In this document: positions 17,819-27,028 of the stretch, in pieces
How positions within the stretch are numbered: the stretch's first letter is position 1
How the letters are laid out: every line of letters starts with the position of its first letter
DNA from: Cellulomonas sp. KRMCY2
Lineage (GTDB): Bacteria; Actinomycetota; Actinomycetes; Actinomycetales; Cellulomonadaceae
Direction: 5' to 3'
NCBI RefSeq assembly: GCF_000526515.1
Contig: NZ_JAGF01000001.1
Location: 310,001-374,000, forward strand
Length of the DNA: 64,000 nt
Notes under the pieces: generated by a model
The model's input: the letters and a program-made list of their open reading frames with translations, nothing else
Databases searched by the model: none
What the model was told of the DNA's origin: nothing
Program-made: the position numbers and the translations under genes

Positions 17819-19051
17819 TCAGCCCTCGATGACGCGGTAGCCGGCGTCGCGCAGGTGCGCGAGGACCTGCGCGCAGTGGGTCGGACCGCGCGTCTCGACC
17901 AGTACGCCGATCTCCACCTCGTCGACGTTCAGGTCGGTCCCGGTCCAGGTGTGGCCGACGTGCATCACGTTGCCGCCGGTGGCGGCGAGGGCGGCGAGCA
18001 GGGCCGCGAGCGCGCCGGGCCGGTCGTCGATCCGGACCCGCAGCTGCAGGTAGCGGCCCGCCGACGCGAGCCCGTGCCGCACCACCCGGAGCAGGACGAT
18101 CGGGTCGATGTTGCCACCGGACAGGATCACGACGACGGGTGCGGCGACCGGCTCACCACCGGCGAGCAGCACCGCGACGCCGGCCGCCCCGGAGGGCTCG
18201 ACCAGCATCTTGGCGCGCTCGGCGACCAGCAGCAGCGCGCGCGACAGGTCCTCCTCCGAGACCGTCCTGACCGGTACGTGGTGTGCGTGCAGCAGGCTGA
18301 ACGGGACGTCACCCGGTCGCCCGACGGCGATGCCGTCGGCCATGGTGCTCATCGAGGCGACCGGGATCGGGTGGCCGGCGGCGAGGGATGCGGGGTATGC
18401 CGCGGCACCTGCGGCCTGCACCCCGATCACCTGGACCTCGGGGTGGTCGTCGCCGAGGGCCGCGACGACTCCCGCTGCCAGCCCACCACCACCGACCGGG
18501 ACGATGATCGTGCGGACGTCCGGCACCTGGTCGAGGATCTCGAGGGCGATCGTGCCCTGACCCGCGACCACGTCGCGATGGTCGAACGGGTGGATGAGCA
18601 CCGCTCCGGTGCGCTCGGCGTGCTCGCGCGCGGCGACCAGCGCCTCGTCGACGGTGGTGCCGACGTGCACGACCTGCGCCCCGTACTCCCGGGTCGCGGC
18701 GACCTTCGGCAGGGCCGCCCCCTGCGGCATGTACACCGTGGCCTGCAGGCCGAGCAGGCGCGCGGCGAGAGCGACGCCCTGAGCGTGATTGCCTGCGCTG
18801 GCCGCGACGACGCCGCGGGTCTTCTCCTCGGCGCTCAGCCGCGACATCCGGACGTAGGCGCCCCGGATCTTGAACGAGCCGGCGCGCTGCAGGTTCTCGC
18901 ACTTGAGCAGGACCGGTCCGCCCGCGAGCGCGGACAGCGCCCGGCTGGTCTCGACCGGTGTGCGCAGCGCGACGCCCTCGAGCACGCGGGCCGCCGCCGC
19001 GACGTCGGCCGGGCCGACCGCTTCGGTGCGCACGGCCGGATCGGTGCTCAC
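17819..19051 (-). CDS. ilvA: Threonine ammonia-lyase
   Basis: A PLP enzyme that converts threonine to 2-oxobutyrate, the first step toward isoleucine. The 410-residue product has the PLP lysine in RAGSFKIRGAYVR (near residue 61), the ASAGNHAQGVALAA motif, the phosphate loop VGGGGLAAG, and a C-terminal ACT-like domain (about 328-410, starting LQLRVRIDDRPGALAALL). The single regulatory domain and length resemble the short, catabolic-type enzymes that many actinobacteria use. The GTG start overlaps the stop of the AI-2E transporter gene (GTGA). Confidence 0.92.
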   Translation of the reverse strand: MSTDPAVRTEAVGPADVAAAARVLEGVALRTPVETSRALSALAGGPVLLKCENLQRAGSFKIRGAYVRMSRLSAEEKTRGVVAASAGNHAQGVALAARLLGLQATVYMPQGAALPKVAATREYGAQVVHVGTTVDEALVAAREHAERTGAVLIHPFDHRDVVAGQGTIALEILDQVPDVRTIIVPVGGGGLAAGVVAALGDDHPEVQVIGVQAAGAAAYPASLAAGHPIPVASMSTMADGIAVGRPGDVPFSLLHAHHVPVRTVSEEDLSRALLLVAERAKMLVEPSGAAGVAVLLAGGEPVAAPVVVILSGGNIDPIVLLRVVRHGLASAGRYLQLRVRIDDRPGALAALLAALAATGGNVMHVGHTWTGTDLNVDEVEIGVLVETRGPTHCAQVLAHLRDAGYRVIEG

Positions 19052-20280
19052 TGCTGGCCCGCAGGCGCGGCACCCGCCGGCTCGGCACCCGCCGGCTCGG
19101 CACCCGCCGGCTCGGCACCCGACGGCTCGGCACCCGACGTCGGCGGTTCGACCCGTCGGCCGTCGAGCTGTCGTAACCGGGCGAGGAGAGCCTCCGGAGC
19201 CAGACCGAGCGACGGGAACTTGTCGCGGCCGTGCAGGTAGAGCACGACGGTGTTGAGGGTCGCGACGAACGGCACGGCGAACAGGGCCCCGACGATGCCG
19301 GCCCCGAGCGACCCGGCCGCGACCGACAGCAGCACCGCCACCGGGTGCAGGGACACGGCATGACCGAGCAGGAGAGGCTGGAGCACGTGACTCTCGATCT
19401 GCTGCACGGCCAGGACGATCGCGAGCATGATCAGCGCCGAGACGCCGCCCTGGTCGACGAGTGCGACGAGCACCGCGATCGAACCGGTCGCGATCGCACC
19501 GACGAACGGGATGAACGACGCGAGGAAGACCAGGACACCGAGCGGCAGCGCGAGCGGGATGCCGAGGATCGCTGCCCCGACGCCGATGCCGACGGCGTCG
19601 ATCAGGGCGACCAGGATCTGGATCCGGGTGAAGGCACCGAGCGTGACCACACCGCGGCGGGACGCCTCGTAAGCGCGCATCCGGACCGGGGCCGGCAGCA
19701 GGCGGATCAACCAGGCCCAGATCGTCGCGCCGTCCTTGAGGAAGAAGAGCAGGCAGAAGAGCGCGACGACCGTGCCGGCGAGCACGTGCCCGACCGTGGT
19801 CGTCACCGACAGCGCCCCGGTGAGCAGGGTGTCGCTGCTGCTGCTCAGCTGGCTCTCGGCCTGCTTGATGTAGGCGTCGATCTGAGCCCGGTCGAGACCG
19901 AGCGGGCTCGCGGCCAGGCCGCCGATGAGCTCCTCGAGGCCGGCGGCGGCCTGGCGCCAGAGCTCACCGAGGCCCCGGGCGATCTCCCGCCCGGCGACGG
20001 TGAGCAGACCCGAGACCACGGCCAGCAGGCCGATCACTGCTGCGGCCGAGGCCAGACCGCGACCGAAGCGGAGCCTGCGCTGCAGCAGCTCGACGAAGGG
20101 CGACAGGAGGACGGTCAGGAGCAGCGCGACGACCACCGGCACCCAGATGACCTTCGAGTACGCCATCACCACGACGACAGCGCCGATCGCCAGCGCGACG
20201 ACCAGAACCCGCCAGGCCCACGCCGCCGCGACCTGGATCGACCGCGGGACGGCCTCGAGGACCGGAGCCGGCCCGCTCAC
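19048..20280 (-). CDS. AI-2E family transporter (PerM/YdiK-like)
   Basis: A 410-residue membrane protein with about eight helices: a pair at 17-55, one at 75-95, a long extracellular/amphipathic section, then a cluster from about 150 to 360. Typical features are [12 protein letters not shown] near the N-terminus and [18 protein letters not shown]. The exported substrate is uncertain, since the family name rests on few members. The C-terminus carries five EPAGA-type repeats and contains one TTA codon (19174-19176), which is rare here. It lies between metB and ilvA with four-base overlaps on both sides. Confidence 0.85.
   Translation of the reverse strand: MSGPAPVLEAVPRSIQVAAAWAWRVLVVALAIGAVVVVMAYSKVIWVPVVVALLLTVLLSPFVELLQRRLRFGRGLASAAAVIGLLAVVSGLLTVAGREIARGLGELWRQAAAGLEELIGGLAASPLGLDRAQIDAYIKQAESQLSSSSDTLLTGALSVTTTVGHVLAGTVVALFCLLFFLKDGATIWAWLIRLLPAPVRMRAYEASRRGVVTLGAFTRIQILVALIDAVGIGVGAAILGIPLALPLGVLVFLASFIPFVGAIATGSIAVLVALVDQGGVSALIMLAIVLAVQQIESHVLQPLLLGHAVSLHPVAVLLSVAAGSLGAGIVGALFAVPFVATLNTVVLYLHGRDKFPSLGLAPEALLARLRQLDGRRVEPPTSGAEPSGAEPAGAEPAGAEPAGAAPAGQQ
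19066..19140 (-). repeat. Five 15-base tandem repeats at the transporter 3' end
   Basis: Units at 19066-19080, 19081-19095, 19096-19110, 19111-19125 and 19126-19140, in frame, encoding a GAEPA-like tail that is probably cytoplasmic and disordered. Confidence 0.85.
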
Positions 20281-21491
20281 GCGAGTGCCTGGCCGAGGTC
20301 GGCGACGAGATCAGCGACGTCCTCGATCCCGACCGAGAGCCGGACGAGGTCGTCGGGCACCTCGAGGGCCGAGCCGGCGACCGAGGCGTGCGTCATCCGG
20401 CCGGGGTGCTCGATGAGGGACTCCACACCGCCGAGGGACTCGGCGAGGGTGAACACCCGGGTGCGCGCGCACACGTCGAGGGCCTTCTCCACGCTCCCCA
20501 CGCGGAACGCGACCATCCCGCCGAAGCCGCTCATCTGGCGGCTCGCGACCTCGTGACCGGGGTGCTCGGGCAGCCCCGGGTAGATCACCTGCGTCACGGC
20601 CGGGTGGTCGCGCAGGAACGTGGCGACCGTCAGGGCGTTCGAGCAGTGCCGGTCCATCCGGAGCGCGAGCGTCTTCAGCCCGCGCAGCGTCAGCCAGGAG
20701 TCGAAGGGCCCGGCAACGGCACCCGAGGAGTTCTGGTGGAAGCCGATCGCGTCGGCCAGCGACGTCGTACCGGTCGGTCCCATCAGTCCGACCGGCAGCT
20801 GGGCGCCGTCGGCCACGACCAGCGCGCCACCGACGACGTCGCTGTGCCCGCCGATGTACTTGGTGGTCGAGTGCACGACGACGTCAGCGCCCAGCGCGAG
20901 CGGTTGCTGGAGGTAGGGCGTACCGAACGTGTTGTCGACCGCGAGCACAGCACCGGCAGCGCGCGCGAGGGCGGACAGGGCGGCGATGTCAGCGATCCCG
21001 AGCAGCGGGTTCGTCGGCGTCTCGACCCACACGGCCTTCGTGCGGCCCTGGTCGATCGCCGCCGCGACGGCGTCGACGTCGCTCAGGTCCACCGCTGTGT
21101 GCTCGATCCCCCACGGACCGAAGACCCGCGCGATCAGGCGGTAGGTGCCGCCGTACGCGTCGTCGGGCACCACCACGTGATCACCCGGGCGCAGGGTCGC
21201 GCGCAGCAGGGTGTCCTCCGCAGCGAGACCCGAGGAGAACGCGAACCCGCGCGCGCCGCTCTCGACCGCCTCGAGCGCCTCCTCGAGGGCTGCTCGGGTG
21301 GGGTTGGCCGACCTCGAGTACTCGTAGCCGTTGCGCAGGCCACCGACGCCGTCCTGCTTGAACGTCGAGACCTGGTAGATCGGCGGCACGACGGCCCCGG
21401 TCGTCGGGTCCGGGTCCTGCCCGGCGTGGATGGCGCGGGTGGCGAAGCCGGCCCTGGTCCAGTCGTGGCGCGAGGGTTCGTCGGTGGTCAC
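20277..21491 (-). CDS. metB: Cystathionine gamma-synthase
   Basis: A Cys/Met-metabolism PLP enzyme of 404 residues. [20 protein letters not shown] and [15 protein letters not shown] mark the N-terminus; [15 protein letters not shown] binds substrate and cofactor; the PLP lysine is in [16 protein letters not shown] (near residue 208). The likely reaction joins an activated homoserine and cysteine to give cystathionine; gamma-lyase activity cannot be excluded. A cystathionine beta-synthase is also in this window (30395-31801). First gene of the metB / AI-2E / ilvA operon. Confidence 0.88.
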   Translation of the reverse strand: MTTDEPSRHDWTRAGFATRAIHAGQDPDPTTGAVVPPIYQVSTFKQDGVGGLRNGYEYSRSANPTRAALEEALEAVESGARGFAFSSGLAAEDTLLRATLRPGDHVVVPDDAYGGTYRLIARVFGPWGIEHTAVDLSDVDAVAAAIDQGRTKAVWVETPTNPLLGIADIAALSALARAAGAVLAVDNTFGTPYLQQPLALGADVVVHSTTKYIGGHSDVVGGALVVADGAQLPVGLMGPTGTTSLADAIGFHQNSSGAVAGPFDSWLTLRGLKTLALRMDRHCSNALTVATFLRDHPAVTQVIYPGLPEHPGHEVASRQMSGFGGMVAFRVGSVEKALDVCARTRVFTLAESLGGVESLIEHPGRMTHASVAGSALEVPDDLVRLSVGIEDVADLVADLGQALA

Positions 21492-21497
21492 GGCCCC

Positions 21498-21503
21498 AGG
21501 CTA
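21498..21503 (-). promoter_or_regulatory. Candidate -10 element for metB (leaderless)
   Basis: TAGCCT on the minus strand ends seven bases before the GTG start of metB. There is no usable ribosome site in that gap, so the transcript may begin at the start codon. No clear -35 is seen. Confidence 0.4.
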
Positions 21504-21578
21504 GATGGTCACCGCCGGGGAACACCCCCCGGTGGGGCGGTGTTGAGACGGCAGGACGGCAACGCCGAAGGAGGCATC

Positions 21579-22229
21579 GTGTTCGGATCTGCGCTGCGCA
21601 CGACGATGGTCACACCCGAACGAGCCCTGCCGGGTCGGGTCGGGTACGCCTACCCGGTCCCCGCGACGCACGCCGTGCTGGGGACCCCGCTCGCCGGGCC
21701 ATGGCCTGAGGGCACGGCGGTGATCCACCTCGCGCTCGGCTGCTTCTGGGGTGCGGAGAAGGAGCTGTGGCAGCTGCCGGGCGTCGTGACGACAGCGGCC
21801 GGCTACCAGGGCGGGTTCACGCCGTTCCCGACCTATGAGGAGACCTGCACGGGGTTGACCGGGCACACCGAGACGGTCCTGGTCGCCTACGACCCGGCGG
21901 TCCTGAGCCACACCGAGCTGCTGCGCACCTTCTGGACCCTGCACGACCCGACGCAGGGATTCCGGCAGGGCAACGACCGCGGCACCCAGTACCGATCGGC
22001 GATCTTCACGACGACGCCGGAGCAGGCCGAGGCCGCGGAGGCGACGCGCGACCTGTACTCGCCGGAGCTGCGCCGCAACGGCTACGGCGACATCACGACC
22101 GAGATCCGCCCGGTGGACCAGGCCGGACCGTTCTACTACGCGGAGGACCACCACCAGCAGTACCTGCACAAGGTGCCGAACGGGTACTGCCCGGTGCACT
22201 CGACCGGCGTGGCCTGCCCCCTGCCCTGA
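21579..22229 (+). CDS. msrA: Peptide-methionine (S)-S-oxide reductase
   Basis: Repairs oxidised methionine. GTG 21579 follows GAAGGAGG. The 216-residue product has the catalytic Cys in [14 protein letters not shown] (near residue 52), [30 protein letters not shown] and [10 protein letters not shown], and a C-terminal [12 protein letters not shown] with two resolving-type cysteines. About 45 residues precede the core, typical of the actinobacterial form. It is divergent from metB. Confidence 0.95.
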   Translation: MFGSALRTTMVTPERALPGRVGYAYPVPATHAVLGTPLAGPWPEGTAVIHLALGCFWGAEKELWQLPGVVTTAAGYQGGFTPFPTYEETCTGLTGHTETVLVAYDPAVLSHTELLRTFWTLHDPTQGFRQGNDRGTQYRSAIFTTTPEQAEAAEATRDLYSPELRRNGYGDITTEIRPVDQAGPFYYAEDHHQQYLHKVPNGYCPVHSTGVACPLP

Positions 22230-22405
22230 GCCGCAGGTGCGCCGAGGAACGGCCGAACGGCCGACGCACAGCGTGCCGCCGCGGGGATGACCCGCTCATC
22301 CTTGCGGCGTAGGTGATCGGCGCCGGGAGTTCCGACCTGCGGGGGTCCCTGCCGACCTCCAGGCTTCCTAGGTTCGACTCGTCAGCACACGACGAGGAGA
22401 AGACC

Positions 22406-23389
22406 ATGATCGAGGCCACGGGCCTGACGAAGCGGTACGGGAAGAAGACAGCGGTCGACGGCATCACCTTCTCGGTCCAGCCGGGCAAGGTCACCGGCTT
22501 CCTCGGCCCCAACGGGGCCGGCAAGTCGACCACGATGCGTCTGGTCGTCGGGCTCGACCGCCCGACGGCCGGCACCGTGACGGTCAACGGCCGCCACTAC
22601 GCCGAGCACCGGGCCCCGCTGCAGGAGGTCGGCACCCTGCTCGACGCCAAGGCGGTGCACACCGGCCGGACCGCCTACAGCCACCTGCTGGCGATGGCCG
22701 CGACGCACGGCATCGGCAAGGCGCGCGTGCAGGAGGTCATCGAGATGACCGGGCTGGAGTCGGTGGCACGCAAGCGGGTCGGCGGCTTCTCCCTCGGCAT
22801 GGGCCAGCGGCTCGGCATCGCGTCGGCCCTGCTCGGTGACCCGCAGACGCTCATCCTCGACGAGCCGGTCAACGGCCTCGACCCCGAGGGGGTGCTCTGG
22901 GTGCGCAACCTGGTCCGCTACCTGGCCGGCCAGGGCCGCACGATCTTCCTGTCCTCGCACCTGATGAGCGAGATGGCACTGACCGCCGACCACATCATCG
23001 TCGTCGGTCGCGGCAAGGTGATCGCGGACGCCCCGGTCGGCGACATCGTCGCCCGCGCCGCGGGGACCACCGTCCGGGTGCGCTCGCCGCGGGTCGGCGC
23101 CCTCGAGCAGCTGATGCGCGGACCGGGCGTGACAGTCACGTCGGTCGAGCAGGGCCTGCTGGAGATCACCGGCAGCACGGCCACCCTGATCGGCGAGGCG
23201 GCGTCCGCTGCGGGCATCGTCCTGCACGAGCTCACCCCCGTCACCGGCTCCCTCGAGGACGCCTACATGCAGCTGACGGCGGAGGAGGTCGAGTACCACT
23301 CGACACCGCTGAACGGCGGCCCGACCGACCACGGAACGAACCCGACCACCGGCGCACCCGCGCTGCAGACCGAAGGTGCACTGCGATGA
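22406..23389 (+). CDS. ABC transporter ATP-binding protein
   Basis: ATG 22406 follows GAGGAGAAG. The 327-residue ATPase has Walker A GPNGAGKST (about 37-45), the signature GFSLGMGQRLGIASAL, Walker B TLILDEPVNGLD and H-loop SSHLMSE, then a C-terminal accessory region. This is the CcmA/BcrA exporter type. The stop overlaps the permease ATG. A small hairpin GGATGA/TCATCC upstream (22285-22301) may be an operator. The substrate is unknown; the two-component genes downstream suggest an antibiotic or envelope-stress function by analogy. Confidence 0.9.
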   Translation: MIEATGLTKRYGKKTAVDGITFSVQPGKVTGFLGPNGAGKSTTMRLVVGLDRPTAGTVTVNGRHYAEHRAPLQEVGTLLDAKAVHTGRTAYSHLLAMAATHGIGKARVQEVIEMTGLESVARKRVGGFSLGMGQRLGIASALLGDPQTLILDEPVNGLDPEGVLWVRNLVRYLAGQGRTIFLSSHLMSEMALTADHIIVVGRGKVIADAPVGDIVARAAGTTVRVRSPRVGALEQLMRGPGVTVTSVEQGLLEITGSTATLIGEAASAAGIVLHELTPVTGSLEDAYMQLTAEEVEYHSTPLNGGPTDHGTNPTTGAPALQTEGALR

Positions 23390-24237
23390 CCACCATGACC
23401 GCCAACCCCACGATGGCCGTCGGCCGATCGAGCCGTGCGGCGCAGCACGTCACGTTCCCGCACGTGGTGACCTCGGAGTGGATCAAGTTCCGCTCCGTCC
23501 GGTCGACCGCCTGGACGCTGCCGATCACCGCGGTGCTCATGGTCGGGCTCGCCGTGCTCCAGGCCTGGGGAACCACCCAGCTGGAGCCCGCTGAGCTCTT
23601 CACCACGAGCGCCGCGTCGATCGTCACCGGTGGCTGGTTCCTGGCCCAGCTCGCCGTGTCCGTCCTCGGCATCCTGGCGATCACCGGCGAGTACGGCACC
23701 GGCATGATCCGGTCGACGTTCGCCGCCGTGCCGCGCCGACTGCCCGCCCTCTGGGCCAAGGCACTGATCCTGGCCGTCACCGTCGCGGTGGTCTCACTCG
23801 TCGCTGTCGCGTTGTCGTACGTCGCCGCCCTGCCGTTCCTCGACCAGCTCGGGCTGGAGCTCGACCTCGGCTCCGCCGGGGACCTGCGCCTGCTGCTCGG
23901 GGCGCCGCTGTACCTCGCGACGATCGCCGTGTTCGCCTTCGCGATCGGCTCGCTGGTCCGGCACTCGGCCGGCTCCCTGGCGATCGTGCTCGGTCTGCTG
24001 CTCGTGGTCGAGAACGTCTTCGCGGCGATCCCGCTGCGGTTCTTCGAGGTCGTCGCACCGTTCCTGCCGATGGGAGCCGGCAGCCGCCTCCTGTACGACG
24101 ACGCCACCCTCGAGATGCTCGACGCCGCGGCGACCGGCGCGACGCTGACGCCGTGGCAGGGCTACGGCGTGCTCGTCGCCTGGGTCGTCGTGCTGCTCAC
24201 CGCCGGTGCTGTCCTGCTGCGTCGGCGCGACGCCTGA
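23386..24237 (+). CDS. ABC transporter permease (ABC-2 type)
   Basis: A 283-residue membrane protein with about six helices, starting with HVVTSEWIKFRSVRSTAWTL, a hallmark of ABC-2 permeases in actinobacteria, and containing ITGEYGTGMIRSTFAAVPRR. It should pair with the preceding ATPase; the genes overlap by four bases. A strong hairpin terminator follows, so the two-component genes are probably separately transcribed. Confidence 0.88.
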   Translation: MTTMTANPTMAVGRSSRAAQHVTFPHVVTSEWIKFRSVRSTAWTLPITAVLMVGLAVLQAWGTTQLEPAELFTTSAASIVTGGWFLAQLAVSVLGILAITGEYGTGMIRSTFAAVPRRLPALWAKALILAVTVAVVSLVAVALSYVAALPFLDQLGLELDLGSAGDLRLLLGAPLYLATIAVFAFAIGSLVRHSAGSLAIVLGLLLVVENVFAAIPLRFFEVVAPFLPMGAGSRLLYDDATLEMLDAAATGATLTPWQGYGVLVAWVVVLLTAGAVLLRRRDA

Positions 24238-24249
24238 GGATCACCGGAG

Positions 24250-24285
24250 GGGACGCCGGACCGGGACTGGCCGGTCCGGCGTCCC
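24250..24285 (+). terminator. Hairpin terminator after the ABC transporter operon
   Basis: A perfect 15-base-pair stem (24250-24264 with 24271-24285) and a six-base loop, 13 bases after the permease stop. Confidence 0.85.
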
Positions 24286-24397
24286 GGTGCGCCGCCGGGC
24301 CGCGGACGACGTCGCGGGAGCCCGGCGAGCCGGCCGAGACTCAGCTCCCGGCCCTCCGTGTGCCCGGCGACGGCCCCCTGGATGACAGGGTGGGCAC

Positions 24398-25798
24398 ATG
24401 ACGTATGGTCCGGGCGACCCCCGCAGCACGGCGGCAGATGCCCTGCCCCGCGGGCTCCCCGGCGCTTCGGCGGGGCCGCTCGCCGCCGTCACGCTGCCCT
24501 TCACCGAGCTGAGCACGCGCAGGCTGGGCCCCGTCCGGCGCTTCTTCGTCCGGCGCCCGGTCGCGATGGACGTGCTGGTGATGGCGTGGTTCGTCCTGCC
24601 GACCCTGATCACCGCCCTGGTCAGTCCTGGCCTCGTCGTCCAGGAAACCGCACAGGACGACCCGGCGGACAGCCGCCGTCTGCTCGTGGTCCTGATCCTG
24701 ATGCTCGTCGGCACCGCCGTGCTCTTCTGGCGGCGCAGACGGCCGGTCGCCGCCACCACCGCGATGGCCGTGCTGGCCATCATCTGCACTGCGGTCGTGG
24801 GCGGGGTCAACGACTTCGGGCTCGGCATCGCCCTGACGCTCTACGCCGTCGCGGCCTCCCGCCGGCCGGTGACGACCTGGGTCACCTTCGCCGCCACGAT
24901 GACCGCAACCTCCGGTGCCGTGTGGCTGTGGACGACGTCCAGCGCCATGGTGACGGGGCTGACCGTGGCCGGGTCCCCCGCCGACACCTCCGCGGAGCCC
25001 GTCCCGGTGCTGCCCGACAGCCAGGTCCGCATCATGGAGATCGCCACCCTGCTGGTCCTCGCCCTGCTGGCCGTGGCGATCGGGACCAGCGTCCGCAACC
25101 GGCGGCTGCACGTCGCCGACCTCGTCGATCGCGCGAACGCGCTCGCGCGGGACCGCGACCAGCAGGACCAGATCGCACGAGCGGCCGAGCGTTCGCGGAT
25201 CGCCCGGGAGATGCACGACGTCGTCGCGCACGGACTGTCGGTGATGATCGCCCTCGCCGACGGTGCCGGTGCGGCGCTCGAGAAGTCCCCGGACCGGTCG
25301 CGCGCCGCCCTCGACCAGCTCGCCGAGACCGGCCGCTCCGCGCTGGCCGACATGCGGCGGCTGCTCGGCGTCCTGCACGAGCCGGACGCGACCTTCGAGC
25401 CGCAGCCCGGCAGCACCGGCCTCGGGGACCTCGTCGAGCGCTTCCGCGCCGCCGGGCTGCCGGTCCGCACGACCGGCCTGGCCGAGCCGCTGCCGGCCGA
25501 CGCCGGGCTCCAGCTCGCGGTCTACCGGGTCATCCAGGAGTCGCTGACCAACGCCCTGCGCTACGCGCCGGGCACCGGCCGGGTCGACGTCTCGATCCGC
25601 CGTGGCCCGTCCCGGATCGAGATCGAGGTCGTCGACGACGGGCCGACGGTGCCGGTACCGGAGTCCGGTGGCACCGGGCAGGGACTGATCGGCATGCGGG
25701 AGCGTGCCGCGGTGTACGGCGGCGCAGTCGAGGCAGGACCGGCGGGCGCCGGCTGGAGGGTGCACGCCGTGCTCCCGTGGCCCGAGGATGAGACATGA
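24398..25798 (+). CDS. NarL-type sensor histidine kinase
   Basis: A 466-residue kinase. Several membrane helices occupy about residues 50-245. The HisKA_3 dimerisation domain has the phospho-accepting His in SRIAREMHDVVAHGLSVM (near residue 272). The HATPase domain includes VIQESLTNALRYAPG and VVDDGP, then GQGLIGMRERAAVYGG. It has no large extracellular sensor domain, so it probably senses within or at the membrane. Its stop overlaps the response regulator ATG. The proximity to an ABC exporter suggests control of that exporter. Confidence 0.92.
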   Translation: MTYGPGDPRSTAADALPRGLPGASAGPLAAVTLPFTELSTRRLGPVRRFFVRRPVAMDVLVMAWFVLPTLITALVSPGLVVQETAQDDPADSRRLLVVLILMLVGTAVLFWRRRRPVAATTAMAVLAIICTAVVGGVNDFGLGIALTLYAVAASRRPVTTWVTFAATMTATSGAVWLWTTSSAMVTGLTVAGSPADTSAEPVPVLPDSQVRIMEIATLLVLALLAVAIGTSVRNRRLHVADLVDRANALARDRDQQDQIARAAERSRIAREMHDVVAHGLSVMIALADGAGAALEKSPDRSRAALDQLAETGRSALADMRRLLGVLHEPDATFEPQPGSTGLGDLVERFRAAGLPVRTTGLAEPLPADAGLQLAVYRVIQESLTNALRYAPGTGRVDVSIRRGPSRIEIEVVDDGPTVPVPESGGTGQGLIGMRERAAVYGGAVEAGPAGAGWRVHAVLPWPEDET

Positions 25799-26460
25799 CG
25801 ACAGTGCTCCTGGTGGACGACCAGGCCCTGCTGCGGATGGGCTTCCGGCTCGTCCTGGAGGCCGAGCCGGACCTCGAGGTGGTCGGCGAGGCAGGCGACG
25901 GCCGGAGCGCGATCACCCAGGTCGCCGCGCTGCGGCCGGAGGTGGTCCTGATGGACGTGCGGATGCCGGGGATGAACGGGATCGAGGCCACCGGGCAGAT
26001 CGTGGCCGCCCACCCCGGTACCCGGGTCCTGATCCTGACGACCTTCGACCTCGACGAGTACGCCTTCGCCGCGCTGCGGGCCGGGGCCAGTGGCTTCCTG
26101 CTCAAGGACGCCCGGCCGGCCGAGCTCGTCACCGCCATCCGCTCGATCGCCTCCGGTGACGCCGTGGTCTCACCCCGGGTGACGCGTCGGATGCTCGAGA
26201 TGTTCGCCGGCAGTCTGCCGGCCACCGGCCGGACGCCCGCCGGCGGCATCGACCCCCGGCTCGCCGAGCTCACCCCACGTGAGCTCGAGGTGCTGCGGTG
26301 CATGGCCGAGGGACTGTCGAACGCGGAGATCGCCGAGCGGCTGTTCCTCTCCGAGGCGACGGTCAAGACGCACGTCGGGCGGATCCTGGCGAAGCTCGGC
26401 GTGCGCGACCGCGTCCAGGCGGTCGTGCTCTGCTACGAGACCGGACTCGTCGGGGGCTAG
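25795..26460 (+). CDS. LuxR/NarL-family response regulator
   Basis: A 221-residue regulator. The receiver domain has the acidic pair in LLVDDQALLRMG, phospho-acceptor Asp in VVLMDVRMPGMNG (near 54) and Lys in GFLLKDARPAEL. The C-terminal LuxR helix-turn-helix has LTPRELEVLRCMAEGLSNAEIA and LFLSEATVKTHVGRIL. It forms a two-component system with the overlapping kinase gene. Confidence 0.95.
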   Translation: MTTVLLVDDQALLRMGFRLVLEAEPDLEVVGEAGDGRSAITQVAALRPEVVLMDVRMPGMNGIEATGQIVAAHPGTRVLILTTFDLDEYAFAALRAGASGFLLKDARPAELVTAIRSIASGDAVVSPRVTRRMLEMFAGSLPATGRTPAGGIDPRLAELTPRELEVLRCMAEGLSNAEIAERLFLSEATVKTHVGRILAKLGVRDRVQAVVLCYETGLVGG

Positions 26461-26530
26461 GACGTCGGCACGGTGTGGCGCAGGACGGGCAGCTCGGACC
26501 AGGCAACGCTCGGCGTCACGCTCGGCGAGG

Positions 26531-26563
26531 GTCGCGTCCCGCAAGGGTCACGTCCCGGCAAGG
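26531..26563 (-). repeat. 16/17-base tandem duplication across a stop codon
   Basis: Copies at 26531-26546 and 26547-26563 are nearly identical. The second contains the stop (26548-26550) of the small minus-strand gene. Confidence 0.75.
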
Positions 26564-26757
26564 TCGGTGAGCCAGCGCCGCACGAGGTCGGTGATCTGCG
26601 CGCTGCCCACGGCCACCTCGGACCGATGGTGCTCGTCGCGCGAGGACGAGGACTGGATCCGGGCGACGAGGGTCCAGTCGTGCAGCCACGCGCGCAGGAC
26701 CAGCACCCCTGAGCGTTGCGCCTCGTCGCTCTCCACGGCCGGGTCGTCGGTCTCCAC
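26548..26757 (-). CDS. Small conserved-looking protein of unknown function
   Basis: A 69-residue product from GTG 26757. The core SGVLVLRAWLHDWTLVARIQ followed by VGSAQITDLVRRWLTDLAG looks like a real small soluble protein: a beta hairpin with RAWLHD, then an amphipathic C-terminal helix. A longer version from GTG 26802 is possible. It converges on the response regulator gene. I recall similar short proteins in other actinobacteria, but cannot name a family. Confidence 0.55.
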   Translation of the reverse strand: METDDPAVESDEAQRSGVLVLRAWLHDWTLVARIQSSSSRDEHHRSEVAVGSAQITDLVRRWLTDLAGT

Positions 26758-26955
26758 GGGACCGCACGGTAGGCACGGACCGTCAACGTGCCGTTGTTCC
26801 ACCGTCACGTCGCCGCGGTGCACGGGCTCCGCGGGACGCTCTGGTGGGCGGCCGACGGGGGCTCCTCGAGGCCGTCGCGCCACGGATCGCACGCTCACCG
26901 ATCAGCGGGTCCGGCGGCGGCCCGGAATGGCCGCGAGGTTTCCCGACAGGGGTGT

Positions 26956-26968
26956 CGGTATGTTACCG
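26956..26968. promoter_or_regulatory. Palindrome upstream of the MFS exporter gene
   Basis: CGGTA-TGT-TACCG, perfect five-base arms, 61 bases before the MFS start. It overlaps a possible -10 (TATGTT, 26959-26964), as repressor operators often do. No -35 is clear and no regulator gene is adjacent. Confidence 0.35.
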
Positions 26969-27028
26969 TCGCGTCGCCCTGGGACCACCATCCCGATCGC
27001 GTCCGGCGGGGCTTCGAGCGAGGACACC

